From assembly GCA_037953745.1 (NCBI GenBank), contig JBAKBP010003221.1, positions 93,891-157,890 on the forward strand: DNA of 64,000 nt, read 5' to 3'. Shown here one piece after another: positions 33,308-44,001 of this stretch; within the stretch, counting starts at the first letter, position 1, and each line of letters opens with the position of its first letter. This stretch comes from Lithodes maja. Lineage: Eukaryota; Arthropoda; Malacostraca; Decapoda; Lithodidae. The notes under the pieces are model-generated. The model saw only the letters and a list, made by a program, of their open reading frames with translations. It was not told the DNA's origin and ran no database searches. The position numbers and the translations under genes were made by a program.

Positions 33308-33693
33308 TAAAATAATATATATGCATGCTTGTCTGTATCATTATTCCATTAATTCTATAACTAATATTGATTTTTGTTGCAATTATACCGACTCCTAATA
33401 ATTTTAAAAATATTTATGCCCATTGCCCAATCTATCTCATCACAGTATACGAACAATCGAACAACAGTTCCAGATAAACGAGCATACGCAAACGTACAAT
33501 CTAAGGTTATAATTATAATTTCCCACCAAACTTCTTAGGCAAAGCAAAATACTTCGGTTCATTTGCACAAACCACGCAACTGATTGTTGGGGTATATACT
33601 TTTGAGTTATACTGCAAGCCCATTGTGGGCAAATCATGCGATATAATAATGTACAATGTATGTCTTTATATTTTCCCGTGTGCTGTGTAATTG

Positions 33694-33696
33694 ACA

Positions 33697-33727
<31 letters not shown>

Positions 33728-34219
33728 CGCGCGTTTCCGTCAACAATCGATTCATACTTCAGTTTTACTCTCCTTTCGAGTTGTTTGTGCCTATAAATAT
33801 CCAGTTATATGCTACACTTACTTATTTGTTTTTCATAATATTCACGAATGAGAGAGAGAGAGAGAGAGAGAGAGAGGGGGAGGGAGAGAGAGAGAGAGGG
33901 GGGGGGGAGGGGGGATAGAAGGATGGGTGTGCGAGGGGGATGGCGGGGAGCTTGTTTGGTGGGGGAAGGAAGGAATAGATGTAGGGGAGGGGGGTACGTC
34001 GTCTTGTCCGAACATTTGCTCAGGTTTTTGTGTTCTCACTGACTACACCTTAAGATGATAAGGGTAAACTCCTTAGGTATACCAATTTGCCAAACTACTA
34101 TACCACCATAAATTACAGCGGGTTGTCGTAAACATTGTGTTAGAATGTCATAATGATGTGACTAAGAGCCATGAAGATATTCGTGAAACACGATGCCTCA
34201 TGGGGTCTGAAATGGTTAG
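33694..34219 (-). repeat. long terminal inverted repeat, right arm
   Basis: Inverse of 30492-31076. Includes (GA)n at 33703-33728 and 33849-33875 and a G-rich block near 33899-33913. The segment 33310-33693 between transposase and arm is AT-rich with no feature seen. Confidence 0.82.
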
Positions 34220-34374
34220 TAACCTATTTCTTATTAGCAGCATGCACACATACTGATATAATACTTGGTTGAACAAAACAAATAATATATGTATCTACAG
34301 TATAATGTTTTTCATATTTAGCAACTCGTCGTGTTTGCATCATGGGCAATAGAATTATCAGTAAATATAATACA

Positions 34375-34833
34375 CAGGGCTGGGGTCAATTAAGAATTGA
34401 ATTGGAATTGAATTGGAATTGATTAAGAAAAAACTGTGAATTGGAATTTAATTGGAATTGAGAAAATATATAAACAAAATTTATTGAATTGAATTGGAAT
34501 TGATTTCAATGAATTGATATGAATTGATGAAATACTGTACTATTTTATACTGCAATTTACGAATTCTTTATTGTACAATAATTAAGTTATAGTATTTTCA
34601 ATTAAATTGTAAAATATAGTGATTTTCGGCATGTATTTACTATCTATAAACCTTTGGTAACCCTGCTTGCCCTGCCATATTGGTGTGTGATTGGCATAAT
34701 GAATTGAATTGAATTGGAATTGAAGATTTTTTTTTTTACGAATGAATTGAATTGAATTGGAATTGATTGATTCAAATTTTATTCCGAATTGGAATTTAAT
34801 TGAATTGACAAACATGAATTGACCCCAGCCCTG
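34375..34833. mobile_element. hAT-like MITE made largely of AATTG repeats
   Basis: Ends CAGGGCTGGGGTCAATT (left) and its inverse AATTGACCCCAGCCCTG (right). Flanking 8-mers ATAATACA and ATAATAAA match at 7 of 8, as expected of an 8-bp hAT target duplication. The interior is a degenerate array of GAATTGAATTGGAATTG, with unique DNA at 34550-34700. No transposase. Confidence 0.7.
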
Positions 34834-34998
34834 ATAATAAAGATGATCAAAACCGACGAATTCCAGTCGTTTCGTTGCTAATTTTGACCTAGATCTGTTT
34901 CTGCAGAAATCAAAATCATCACACTGACTTTCGCAGAATTGATTAGAAAATCACGATAAAAGTCCTGTTATAAAACTATTGGTATTACATTAATTTAC

Positions 34999-36863
34999 TG
35001 TGACGCATGTCGAGTATGAGCATGCTGTACAGAACGCCCAGTCATGCCCCACTCTCGCTAGGATCGTCAGGGCAGGAACTTTGGCTGTAGTCTGTGTAGA
35101 GTTTCCTAACTTAGTTTATGTGAGCCGTTGTACTATAAGTATTATAAATATGTATCTTGTTTTCATCTGAGTCAACGAGTTCTATTTTATATCATTAGTT
35201 ATAAGTGTTGTGTGTGGGACTTATTTGTAATGATGAAAGGAGAGAGAGAGATTACGTAACGAGGGCCAGCGAGTGCGCCATGAGGCAGGTAGGCCTAACT
35301 CCCCTCCTTCCTCCTCCCTCCTCCCTCCTCCCTCTCAGTGCGTGGGAAATCCTTTGTCGATCCCAGATTGAGAGAGAATATTACGTAACGATTGCTAGTG
35401 GGCGGTCCTTAGTAGTTGGCGATATGCTCACTAGAGGGCCGAGTATAAAAAGGGAGGTCTCGCCGCATTTTCCTCAGAACTCATTAGGCAGAGCGACTTC
35501 TCATATCCCTTGCAACTATATATATTCTTCCGACTGATGTGAACTTTCCCTACTCTCTGTACCGCCTACCTTCTTCTTTTCCCGAACCCTTTTTAACCTC
35601 AATGACCCCTTTGGTGCAGATTTAGTCAGCCAAAGTATTGTCGCTTGAGTTCTCACGAGATATATGCCTATTAGATAGCCTATTTTGGAAGGGATAACTA
35701 GAATATGATTGATTAATGTTTGTTGCACTCGTATATGCATTTCCCTGTGTATGATTATTCATGTTCCTGTTTTCTGCTGATCTAGGTGATGCTAGACTGG
35801 GATAAGGCTACTAGAGTTGTGATTCCCGATGTGTATTAGGTTTTGTTGAACCTGTACAATCGCAACGGAGACTTGGAAAGCCAAGGTGGTCTTTCTGACT
35901 GTGTACCTTGTGAGTTTAGCACTGTGTTGCGAGTGAGGGCTTTTGCCTCTGCCACCCAGCACTGTGCTAACTCGTTTGCTTGACTTTGAGAGGATCGCCA
36001 GGAGAGAACCAGATACTAGTGATCTGGATCTCTCAAGAGAGCATCCCGTCAATTACCGTAATTTGGCCGCACAGTCTTAAGGACCTCGCTAGGCTACGAG
36101 CCGCTTGCTCAGCCATTGTTTCCTAGCCTACTACATCCCAGCTAGACTTTGCTCGGTCAGCAGATACAGCATAGTATTGAAGCTTTCCTTATGTATGTTA
36201 TTGTTTATGCACTATTGATTTCATGTGTGGCACGCATAGCTACTTTAGAGATTAGTGGCCCCCGAGCACAATCCTAGTAGGCTATTGCCAGTGCATTGTC
36301 GGAGTACTTCTTTTATATGTTTGCCATTTACTACTGTCTATTCTTATAATTCTTCTTATGTCAATTTAAAGCCTTTAATATTACTTAATTGCCAGTGTGT
36401 TGCTTATTGAATTGCTGTTCAAAATCCGATACTTACTTCTTACGAGTATCCGAGAAGCATCTAACTTTATCAGAAGATTCCTTGCTCGATGCTCGAGGAC
36501 TATTGTTTAACGTAACGTAATAGTGCCGATCCGAAGTAGAGGGTGGAGGACTTCTTAAGTTCTTAGTCAAGGGTGGATTACTTCGGCTTCGGCCAACACT
36601 ATTCTTTGGTGTTGTTGTATTTACTTCTTTGTTTGATTGTTGACCAGACTAGATAACTCCCGTCTCTTTATTAGTCTGTTGTGAAACGCTAGTACCGAGT
36701 TCTTGTATACCCCGTTATAGCAGATAGAACTCTGGAGGGTATTGGTGTTTTTTGTTCGGCTGGCAGTACTCTGGGGTTGGGATCGTGTGTTTCCGTTGTG
36801 GCAGCGAGCCATACTCGAGTCCTGTTTGAGAGCCCTAGTGTACCCGAGTGCCCGGTCGTAACA
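34999..36863 (+). repeat. 5' LTR of Gypsy copy B
   Basis: 1865 bp, TGTGACGCATG...GGTCGTAACA. It has one more CTCCCTC-type 7-bp unit than the 3' LTR near 35300-35335. Confidence 0.97.
35444..35452 (+). promoter_or_regulatory. TATA box in 5' LTR of copy B
   Basis: TATAAAAAG, conserved with 5928-5936 and 49251-49259; the likely promoter for the genomic transcript. Confidence 0.6.
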
Positions 36864-37076
36864 AATGGCGACCTTGCCAGGATTTTGTGAACAGTATAAA
36901 TTTTTGCAGAGATGTACCACATTTGTTTGTTTGTACTTTAGCGTGCATATTGAAGAATATTTTTTTTTGTATGGCAATTAGTAGAGCATTTAAGAGACTC
37001 CAGTTAATTTAGTAATTAGTGCGTGCATAAGGAAGTTTAACACTTTTGTCTCGAGAATTTTTTTGTGGACTTCAGT
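36864..37076 (+). other. leader of copy B with primer-binding site
   Basis: The primer-binding site probably begins at TGGCGACCTTGCC (from 36866), two bases after the LTR. The rest is untranslated leader. Confidence 0.6.
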
Positions 37077-38375
37077 ATGTCGTGCCCTAGCACTGACGAG
37101 GAGCGAGAGATGCCATTTGAAGAGGTGCCGTTAGTAATCAGTGAGGAGGATGCTAGAGTTTTTGTGAGTAAGCGGTACCACGTGACGGAGGAGTGGCTGA
37201 CTGGGGTGGATATTTATGGCTTGCACCTGATAGCCAAGGTTTTGGGCCTATCCAATGTAATAGGGATGTCCAAGAGGGAGCTGATTTCCTGGGTGTTGCG
37301 TGGGCGACATGGGGTTTCGGAGGAGAGGGCGTTTGGGGGGGGTCCTCCCCAGATCCCCTCTCACTTGACTCCCACAGTGCCGTCCACTCAGTTGCCGGAG
37401 ATTAGCACTCTCCCACAGAGGGATGAGAATTGGCAGATTGGAGTGCCCTCGGGCGGTGCACATGGTGGTTCCCCAGTTTTTGCCCCCCCTCCTTCAGTAG
37501 TGGCAGCTCCCTCTTCCTGCCTGTCTCCAGATATGATATTTAGACTTGAGCTTGCTAAAATTGAGAATGAGGCTAGGAAGCAGGAGATGGAGAATGAGAC
37601 TAGGAGGGATGAGAATGAGGCTAGGAGGCATGAGAATGAGACTAGGAAGCAGGAGAAGGAGATTGAGGCTGAGACTAGGAGGCACGAGGCTGAGCTTAGG
37701 TACGACTCAGAGAAATATTGTGCTCAAATAGATTTAGATAAGACTCGTGCAGAGTCGACAGGGACTCGGATGGGCCGTGAGGGCCAAGTAAGAGAACAGT
37801 CCTTGTCCCACTTAGTCAAATTGGTGCCGGCATTTAGTGAAACTGAAGTCACAGAATTTTTTAATCGTTTTGAGAAGAAGTGTAGGGAGCATAATTGGCC
37901 TGAAGAGAAGTGGGCAGCTCTAGTCTCCTCAAGACTTACGGGTAAGGGTCTGAAGGCTTATGATGCACTGCCTTTAGAGTCTTGCATTGACTACCCAGAA
38001 TTGAAGAGAGCTATCCTACGGGCATACGAGTTGCAACCAGAAACATATCGATTGAAGTTTCGGGGTGTTACGAAGACTAGGGAGGCGACCTTTCTTGAAC
38101 ATGCCCGGGACTTAAAAGATGCACTTACAAACTGGACACGTTCTGAGAAAGCTGAGACGGCCGAACAGTTGACTGAGCTGTTTCTGCTCGAGCAGTTTTA
38201 TAAGTGTACTGGTGCAGAAATGACTTTAACTATTAAAGAAAAGAACCCAAAAACTCTACAGGAGGCAGCTGAGATGGCTGACCTCCGGCTATCGCTAATT
38301 CGTGGGTGCGGGTCTGCCCAGCGTAGTGAGGCAGGTAACAAGGGGCGTGACGCCCCACCCCCCCCGAGTTGGTAA
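37077..38375 (+). CDS. gag protein of Gypsy copy B
   Basis: The start is ATG 37077 (MSCPSTDEEREMPFEE), the codon conserved in copy A; in-frame GTG 37065 has no support. Order: N-terminal domain, Pro-rich linker, a highly charged coiled coil (about 37545-37720, repeats like ETRRHENE), then a SCAN-like capsid region with VTEFFNRFEKKCREHNWPEE and LKAYDALPLE. Gag would assemble the particle around the RNA. An eighth C at 38358-38365 shifts the frame so gag ends in PPPPSW at 38375 before the zinc knuckle; copy A has seven C and reads through. Either the extra C is damage or the run acts as a shift site. Confidence 0.85.
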   Translation: MSCPSTDEEREMPFEEVPLVISEEDARVFVSKRYHVTEEWLTGVDIYGLHLIAKVLGLSNVIGMSKRELISWVLRGRHGVSEERAFGGGPPQIPSHLTPTVPSTQLPEISTLPQRDENWQIGVPSGGAHGGSPVFAPPPSVVAAPSSCLSPDMIFRLELAKIENEARKQEMENETRRDENEARRHENETRKQEKEIEAETRRHEAELRYDSEKYCAQIDLDKTRAESTGTRMGREGQVREQSLSHLVKLVPAFSETEVTEFFNRFEKKCREHNWPEEKWAALVSSRLTGKGLKAYDALPLESCIDYPELKRAILRAYELQPETYRLKFRGVTKTREATFLEHARDLKDALTNWTRSEKAETAEQLTELFLLEQFYKCTGAEMTLTIKEKNPKTLQEAAEMADLRLSLIRGCGSAQRSEAGNKGRDAPPPPSW

Positions 38376-39872
38376 TATATCTTATGCAAACAAGTACAAG
38401 AGTTATGATACCAAGACTGACCACAAGACTAGCACCGCCCCATTTAAGAAGGGGCCGGGCCCTTCCCAGTACCAAGGGAAGCCCAAAGGGGAGTTGGAGT
38501 GTTATCAATGTCATAAAAAGGGGCACTTTGCAAGAGTCTGTCCTAGCAAACCACCTACAGCAGCTGTGTCTTTGGCCTGCAACATTGGTGTGTCTCTGAA
38601 GTCTTCTGAGTTTGCCCGGGGCAGTTCGTCAGAGGCTGAGGCACAGCCAATGCAGAAGCACCTGGGAGGCTCGAACCCTGCTCAGGATGTTTTTTGCGAC
38701 CATAGAGGGCGGGGTTGCGTGATGTGGGCGGGGCGCAAGCATGGAGTAGAGGTCTTGCGTGATACCGGTGCTTCCCAGACTTTGATGAAAAACTTGACTG
38801 GCTACCCTATAAACGCGGCTCGGGTGGTAGTGGTGCAGGGTATTAATGCAACTCGGTCATACCCGCTGGTGCGGTTGGAGTTGGAGGTGGATGGTGTGGC
38901 ACGTGAATTGGATGTCGGGATTGTGGAGAAACTGCCAGTGGAGGGCGTCGACCTTCTTCTCGGCAACGACTTTGCAAGGCCCGCTTCTGAGGTTCTACCC
39001 TTAGTCGTTGCCGAGAGGCCGGCCGACGTGAGTAGGGAAGAGCGAGAGTGGGTCGAGCGGTGCCAGGCACAACCCATGGCGTGTGCTGTCACCCGAGCTC
39101 GGGCAGCTAAAGTGTCACAGCTTAGTCCTCCGTCTTCAGACCAGCGGAGGAACGATAAACAGGAGGAGGCTAAAGCTGGAGTTGGTTTTAAGAGTTTTGA
39201 CTCGGCGGCTCTCCTGGGTGATTCAGTATTGGCACCATTACTTAGTTCTGGAGTGGCCCCTGAGCCTGTCATCGAGAGTGATGAGGCTGGGCATGATGAG
39301 TCTCCACGACAGCAGCGTTATAAACATCGAGAGAGACAGAGGGAGCAGCTCAGTATCGGGGAAGGTCATGCATTGCTCCGGGAGCAGTTGGATCGCTTGG
39401 CACCCTCAGATATACGTCGGTTGCAACTGGAGGACCCTGATCTCCAAACGTGTGCTAATGGAGCTGTGGAGCTCGACGAGGACGGTGATGCACAGCCGGG
39501 AGATTTTTTTGATTTAGAAGGCATCCTCTATCGGCGTTTTCAAGACCCTAAACGTAGCTGGAAAAAGGGGTCCGGAGTAGTGGACCAGTTGGTGGTGCCA
39601 CGGGAGTGCAGGGATAGCCTACTGAGTTTGGCGCATGACACACCGCTGGCAGGACATTTGGGGGTAAGAAAAACGGTGGCGGCTTTGGGGAAATTGTTTT
39701 GGTGGCCGGGGATGAAGTCTCATGTGCAGTCATGGATAAACTCATGTGATATTTGTCAACGGGTCGGGAAACCGAACCAAGTTATTCCTAAGGCTCCGTT
39801 ACACCCTATTCCTGTGATTGGGCCACCCTTTAGTAAAATTGTTGTTGACATGGTTGGTCCACTCCCTCCCAC
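38302..39872 (+). pseudogene. pol of copy B, part 1: zinc knuckle, protease, integrase N-terminus
   Basis: Open in the frame shifted relative to gag; the equivalent frame in copy A is fused to gag, so no separate start is expected. CCHC knuckle CYQCHKKGHFARVC (about 38500), aspartic protease DTGAS (38761), LLLGNDF, then the integrase zinc finger with HDTPLAGH and SCDICQRVG, and the first integrase Asp region KIVVDMVGPLP. The Harbinger transposon interrupts it after 39875. The protease would cleave the polyprotein; integrase would join cDNA to the genome. Confidence 0.88.
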
Positions 39873-39875
39873 TAA

Positions 39876-39903
39876 AGGTAGGTTCACACATAGGCGAGTC
39901 GGA
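39876..39903 (+). repeat. Harbinger left terminal inverted repeat
   Basis: 28 bp identical to the inverse of 46060-46087; weaker similarity (CCAACGCGAGT) follows inward. Confidence 0.92.
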
Positions 39904-39949
39904 GCGCAACTCCAACGCGAGTGATGAAATTTTAGCACTCGCCAATGAT

Positions 39950-40570
39950 TATTCCAAATTCGCCGACACTCGCCGACACTCGCACAGATTCGCGTGGACT
40001 CGCGGTGGACCGCGTAGACTCGCGAACGCGGCCAAAATTTTTGTGATGACACAAAAATTGGAGAGTCAAGTGGGAGTAGGACGCCAACTCGCATAGACTC
40101 GCGTAGACTCGCGTAGACTCGCGTAAACTCGCGTAGACTCGCGTAAACTCGTGTAAACTCCTGTAGACTCGTGTGACACTCATGTAGACTCGCGTGGCAG
40201 TCACGTTGTAATATTCAGAAATTTAATGATCGCGAGTCTACACGAGTCCACGCGAGTCTACGTGAGTCTACGCGAGTCTATGCGAGTTGGCGTCCTACTC
40301 CCACTTGGCAATATTTACCAATATTGCCAAAGGCGAGTTTAACGGGAGTCAATCAGGAGTCAACACGACGCTAACGCGAGTTATCACGGGGTAACGCGAG
40401 TGTAACACGCGTAAACGAGAGTACCCACGTGGTGGTCTGGATTTCGCAATATATGTCGCGAGTCTATGCGAAACCAACATGAATTTACGCGATATTTACG
40501 TGAGTCTGTGTGAGTCTATGCTAAACCTACGTGAGTCTACGCGAGTAACTGTGAAAATAACGTGAGTCGA
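39950..40570. repeat. Harbinger left subterminal array and palindrome
   Basis: Tandem ACTCGCGTAGA-type 10-11-mers on the plus strand (about 39965-40200) are followed by the inverse motif (about 40225-40570). The segment about 40065-40312 is a palindrome, with AAGTGGGAGTAGGACGCCAA in one arm and its inverse in the other. It probably provides binding sites for the element's proteins. Confidence 0.85.
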
Positions 40571-40635
40571 CGCGAGTGGTGTGCGACTGCTGGCAACACC
40601 GCGCGAGTAGGTGGCACCACCGCGTCAACACCCCC

Positions 40636-40644
40636 TATAAAAAG
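40636..40644 (+). promoter_or_regulatory. TATA box of the Harbinger MADF gene
   Basis: TATAAAAAG, about 160 bp upstream of ATG 40800, following the subterminal array. Confidence 0.6.
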
Positions 40645-40799
40645 GGACCGCCCGCGGTGCTCGTCCACTCTCCCCCGTGAACCCACCAAGGACCCATTGA
40701 CCCGGCCCGCACAGCGACCCACGCTGCCTGCCCTACCTGCCTGCCTGCCCTACCACACTGCTTGCCCTACCACGCTGCCCTACCTGCCTGCCCTGCACC

Positions 40800-43160
40800 A
40801 TGCCTTTGCCCAAGGAGAAGGTGGCGGCCACCAAGTCTCGGAAGGGTGGTGATGGTGTTGTAAAGAAAGTCAAGGCTACACCTTCCGAACAACCCCGCAT
40901 CGCACCCCCTGCCAGGAGGCCTGTTGCGTCGCAAGAATTGGACGACTCGGATGACATTGTGCCGGACAGCCAGCCCAGTGGACATGAGGACATGGATGTG
41001 TTTGTGGGAGATATCGATGCTGACGACAGCCAGGATACTCGGACCAGCCAGGATACTCGGACCAGCCAGGATACTCAGACCAGTCAGGATACTCATACCA
41101 GTCAGGACACCCAAGCTAGCCTCAGTGACAGTGATGATGATAGCCCTGACCCCCCTCTCAGCACTGTCCCTGTGCGTTATGGCGCCATTAAGAAGAAGAA
41201 GTTGACAAGGGTGATCTTGAGCGACGAAACTGAGGACATGCTGGCCGAGTGGGTGAAGGACACCCCCATGCTGTATATGAAGCGTAGCAAGGCCTACAAA
41301 GATACGCGTAGGAAACTCCGCGCCTACGACGAGAAGGCTGCTACCCTGGGTGTTAATGTCACAGGTAAGTGCCCACAACAAAACATGCAGCATGCAATAT
41401 TATTTGTAACAAGTGATTGAATACCTTGATGTTGTGTTCTTGGTTTGATTCCATGTGATTTATACGTGAAATACATAATTAGTATTACGTAAAAGTTTGC
41501 TAAATTGGCATATATGTATGTGTGTTGCCAGTATCATATACATCCCTCTACGCTTGTATTTAACAGCATTAACTAATAATGTATTATCAAGCCATGTGTG
41601 GCATGTGAAATTAAGGATATAAATCATATATATCAAGGGGCCTTGTTTAATAAATATTACTCTTTACACAGGCGTTAATCTGGCACATTGGGTGCGCAAC
41701 ATGCGCTCAAGGTATTCAAAGCTGAGCGATATGAAGAGTGGAGCGGGAACACCTGGGACATTCGAGGGCAAGCCACTATCAGAGAGGGACATCTGGATCA
41801 TGCAGAAGTTTGCCTTCCTCAAAGGGCACATCTCCCGCGTAAAGACCAAGGTCACAGCTAAGGTTAGAACTAATATAAACATACCTAATATGTGTGAAAA
41901 CAATATATATTTAAATTACTGTTCGCTATCACCTTTGGAAAATATTATTTAACCATGTATACATAGGTTGTTAATGTCTGTTAATAACGTGTTTATCTTA
42001 TGCATATGATTTAATACATATGGTAATTCATTGTTGTTAATATCATGCTTATCTTTCGCATATAGACTTGAATTCATACATTTATAATTGAAGGCTTCAT
42101 GTAAACATAAAAAGTATTTTCTTATATTTATTTATATTGTCAAGGTACATATATTTAAGTATATTAAAATAGGTTAAAAGTCTTATTTATATAGGATATA
42201 TTAATGTTTTTATGTTTCAGTTTCCAAACCCGACCGATGACGTCTCGCCGGATGTGAATGTTGAGGTGATTGGTGAGGACGAGAGTGATGTAGAGGACAC
42301 TGACATGCCCCCTCCAACCAAAACAACTCCCACTGCCAGGTCCAGCAGCCAGAACAAGCGCCGGAAGTCTGCAGAGACATTCTCACCTGTGGAGGTAAAT
42401 ATGAAAACATTTAACATATGTCATTATGAGAGTATATTAGTCATTACGAGAGTATTGTGTAAATCCTATGTTCGTGTACGCTGTAAACCGCAAACAATTC
42501 CTGTAGAGGAAGACATATGCATCTGGAGGAGAAAAACATAAAAACTTTATTAGTATAACTTACCATGACATGAAAGTATTATTTTATAAGTACCAAAGGT
42601 GTTTAACCTGCATACTCTTCTTTCTCCAGGCGAGTGGAACGCGGGAGGCGATGCGGGAGGACATGTCACGCCTGGTGTCATCCCTGGTTGGGAAGGAGAC
42701 CAAGTATGGGCAGTTCGTGGGGTACTTGGAGCAGCAGCTCGAGAAGCTCCCTGACGCTGTAGGGGAGATATTATCACGGAGGATTATGCAGCAAGTCCTT
42801 CAGGCCAGGGATGAGGTCACCCTCTCCACGTCACCCCAGATGTTGCTAGCAGCAAACCCCCCGCAGTTGCACACCACACCACCAGCCCCCCCGCAGTTGC
42901 ACACCACACCACCAGCCCCCCCGCAGTTGCACACCACACCACCACAGATGCAACCCCAGCCAGGACCATCACGCATGCCAGCAACCTTCACAAACCCCAC
43001 ATTCCAAGACCTGATGGCTGGTACGCCATTCAGGTCTCCTGCACACGTACATGAATGGTGGGCGGGGTCGCTTACCCCTACACATGGCGCCAACATTGCA
43101 ACACCGGTGCCCTCAAGCCCAGCTACTAGTAGGCCACCAACACCAGGGAACTTCCTATAA
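40800..43160 (+). CDS. Harbinger accessory MADF-domain protein (four exons)
   Basis: Exons 40800-41364, 41672-41862, 42221-42394 and 42630-43160 join in frame with GT-AG introns to give 486 residues. A basic N-terminus, an acidic stretch with SQDTRT-type hexapeptide repeats (about 41028-41110), then a MADF domain (ILSDETEDMLAEWVKDTP ... YKDTRRKLRAYDEKAATLG ... HWVRNMRSRYSKL) spanning exons 1-2. A C-terminal coiled-coil-like region and PQLHTTPPAP repeats follow. PIF/Harbinger elements need a second Myb/MADF-like protein that binds DNA and helps the transposase reach the nucleus and ends. Exon ends were chosen from splice signals and frame continuity. Confidence 0.85.
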
Positions 43161-44001
43161 ACAAGGTTGAACACCAAAGTCAAGAGCCCCAGGCCTGGGG
43201 ATGACGACAATGTGTGAAACCTTTGTGTATAATAATAAAGTCATAAACCACCCAGTGATGGGAATGACGAAAATATGTATTACTATGTCTACACATAAAA
43301 TGAATATCTCTTACATATAACATGAATATCTCTTACACATAAAATGAATATCTCTTATTATTTCTATACTTTCTGGTATATATTTATATACTATATTACT
43401 TTGGTGTATTATATTAACATGCTATATATCTATGTTTATGACTAAAATACATCTATGTTTATGAATAAAATACATGAAGTGCCTCCAGCTGTTGTTTTGG
43501 ATCCAAACTATATTATTAGAGTTAATGGGTAAACATTCTCAAGAAAGGTTCCTTTTATAAACAGGACAAAGACTTGTCAACAGAGACAAAATATAACTTA
43601 ATATGAATTCAAGTTGTTATAAATAATATTGATATTAACATCGATAATGAAGACAGAAACAGAAAAATATAATATGATTGAAATAGTATCGGGAATAATA
43701 TTGATAGTAAATCATAAATAATGATGTGCAATATATGCAAATAATATATGATAATAAATAATATACAGATTGATATCCAACATGAATTATAAATAAATAA
43801 AAAATATACATTAAATATTATGAAACGACATAGGCAAAGGTGGGCACCATATTATATCAAACACTTTATAAAAAGCGAATAACAAATAGAGAAAATATAT
43901 TAATGATGTTTAATTGATTTAAAACATGATGAAAAGCATAATAAAAATATGTTAACTACAAAAAAATTATGAAAGCAATGGCAAGATATGGATACATACC
44001 T
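43161..44001. other. non-coding centre of Harbinger, between converging genes
   Basis: AT-rich; AATAAA at about 43231 probably ends the MADF transcript. Short ATGAATATCTCTTACA repeats occur at 43300-43355. No gene seen. Confidence 0.55.

Larger units (their letters stand above)
30492..34219 (+). mobile_element. Tc1/mariner-like transposon with long inverted ends
   Basis: Flanked by TA (30490-30491 and 34220-34221). Both ends start CTAACCATTTCAGACCCCAT and stay inverted for more than 500 bp (30492-31076 versus 33694-34219), with CT/GA tracts in each arm. The interior holds an IS630/Tc1-type transposase (32051-33307). Confidence 0.82.

Noticed and set aside
35205..35537. small protein in the LTR (also 49087-49344 and 5843-6250 reversed)
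   Set aside because: Open by chance in the LTR around the TATA box; not conserved as coding between copies.
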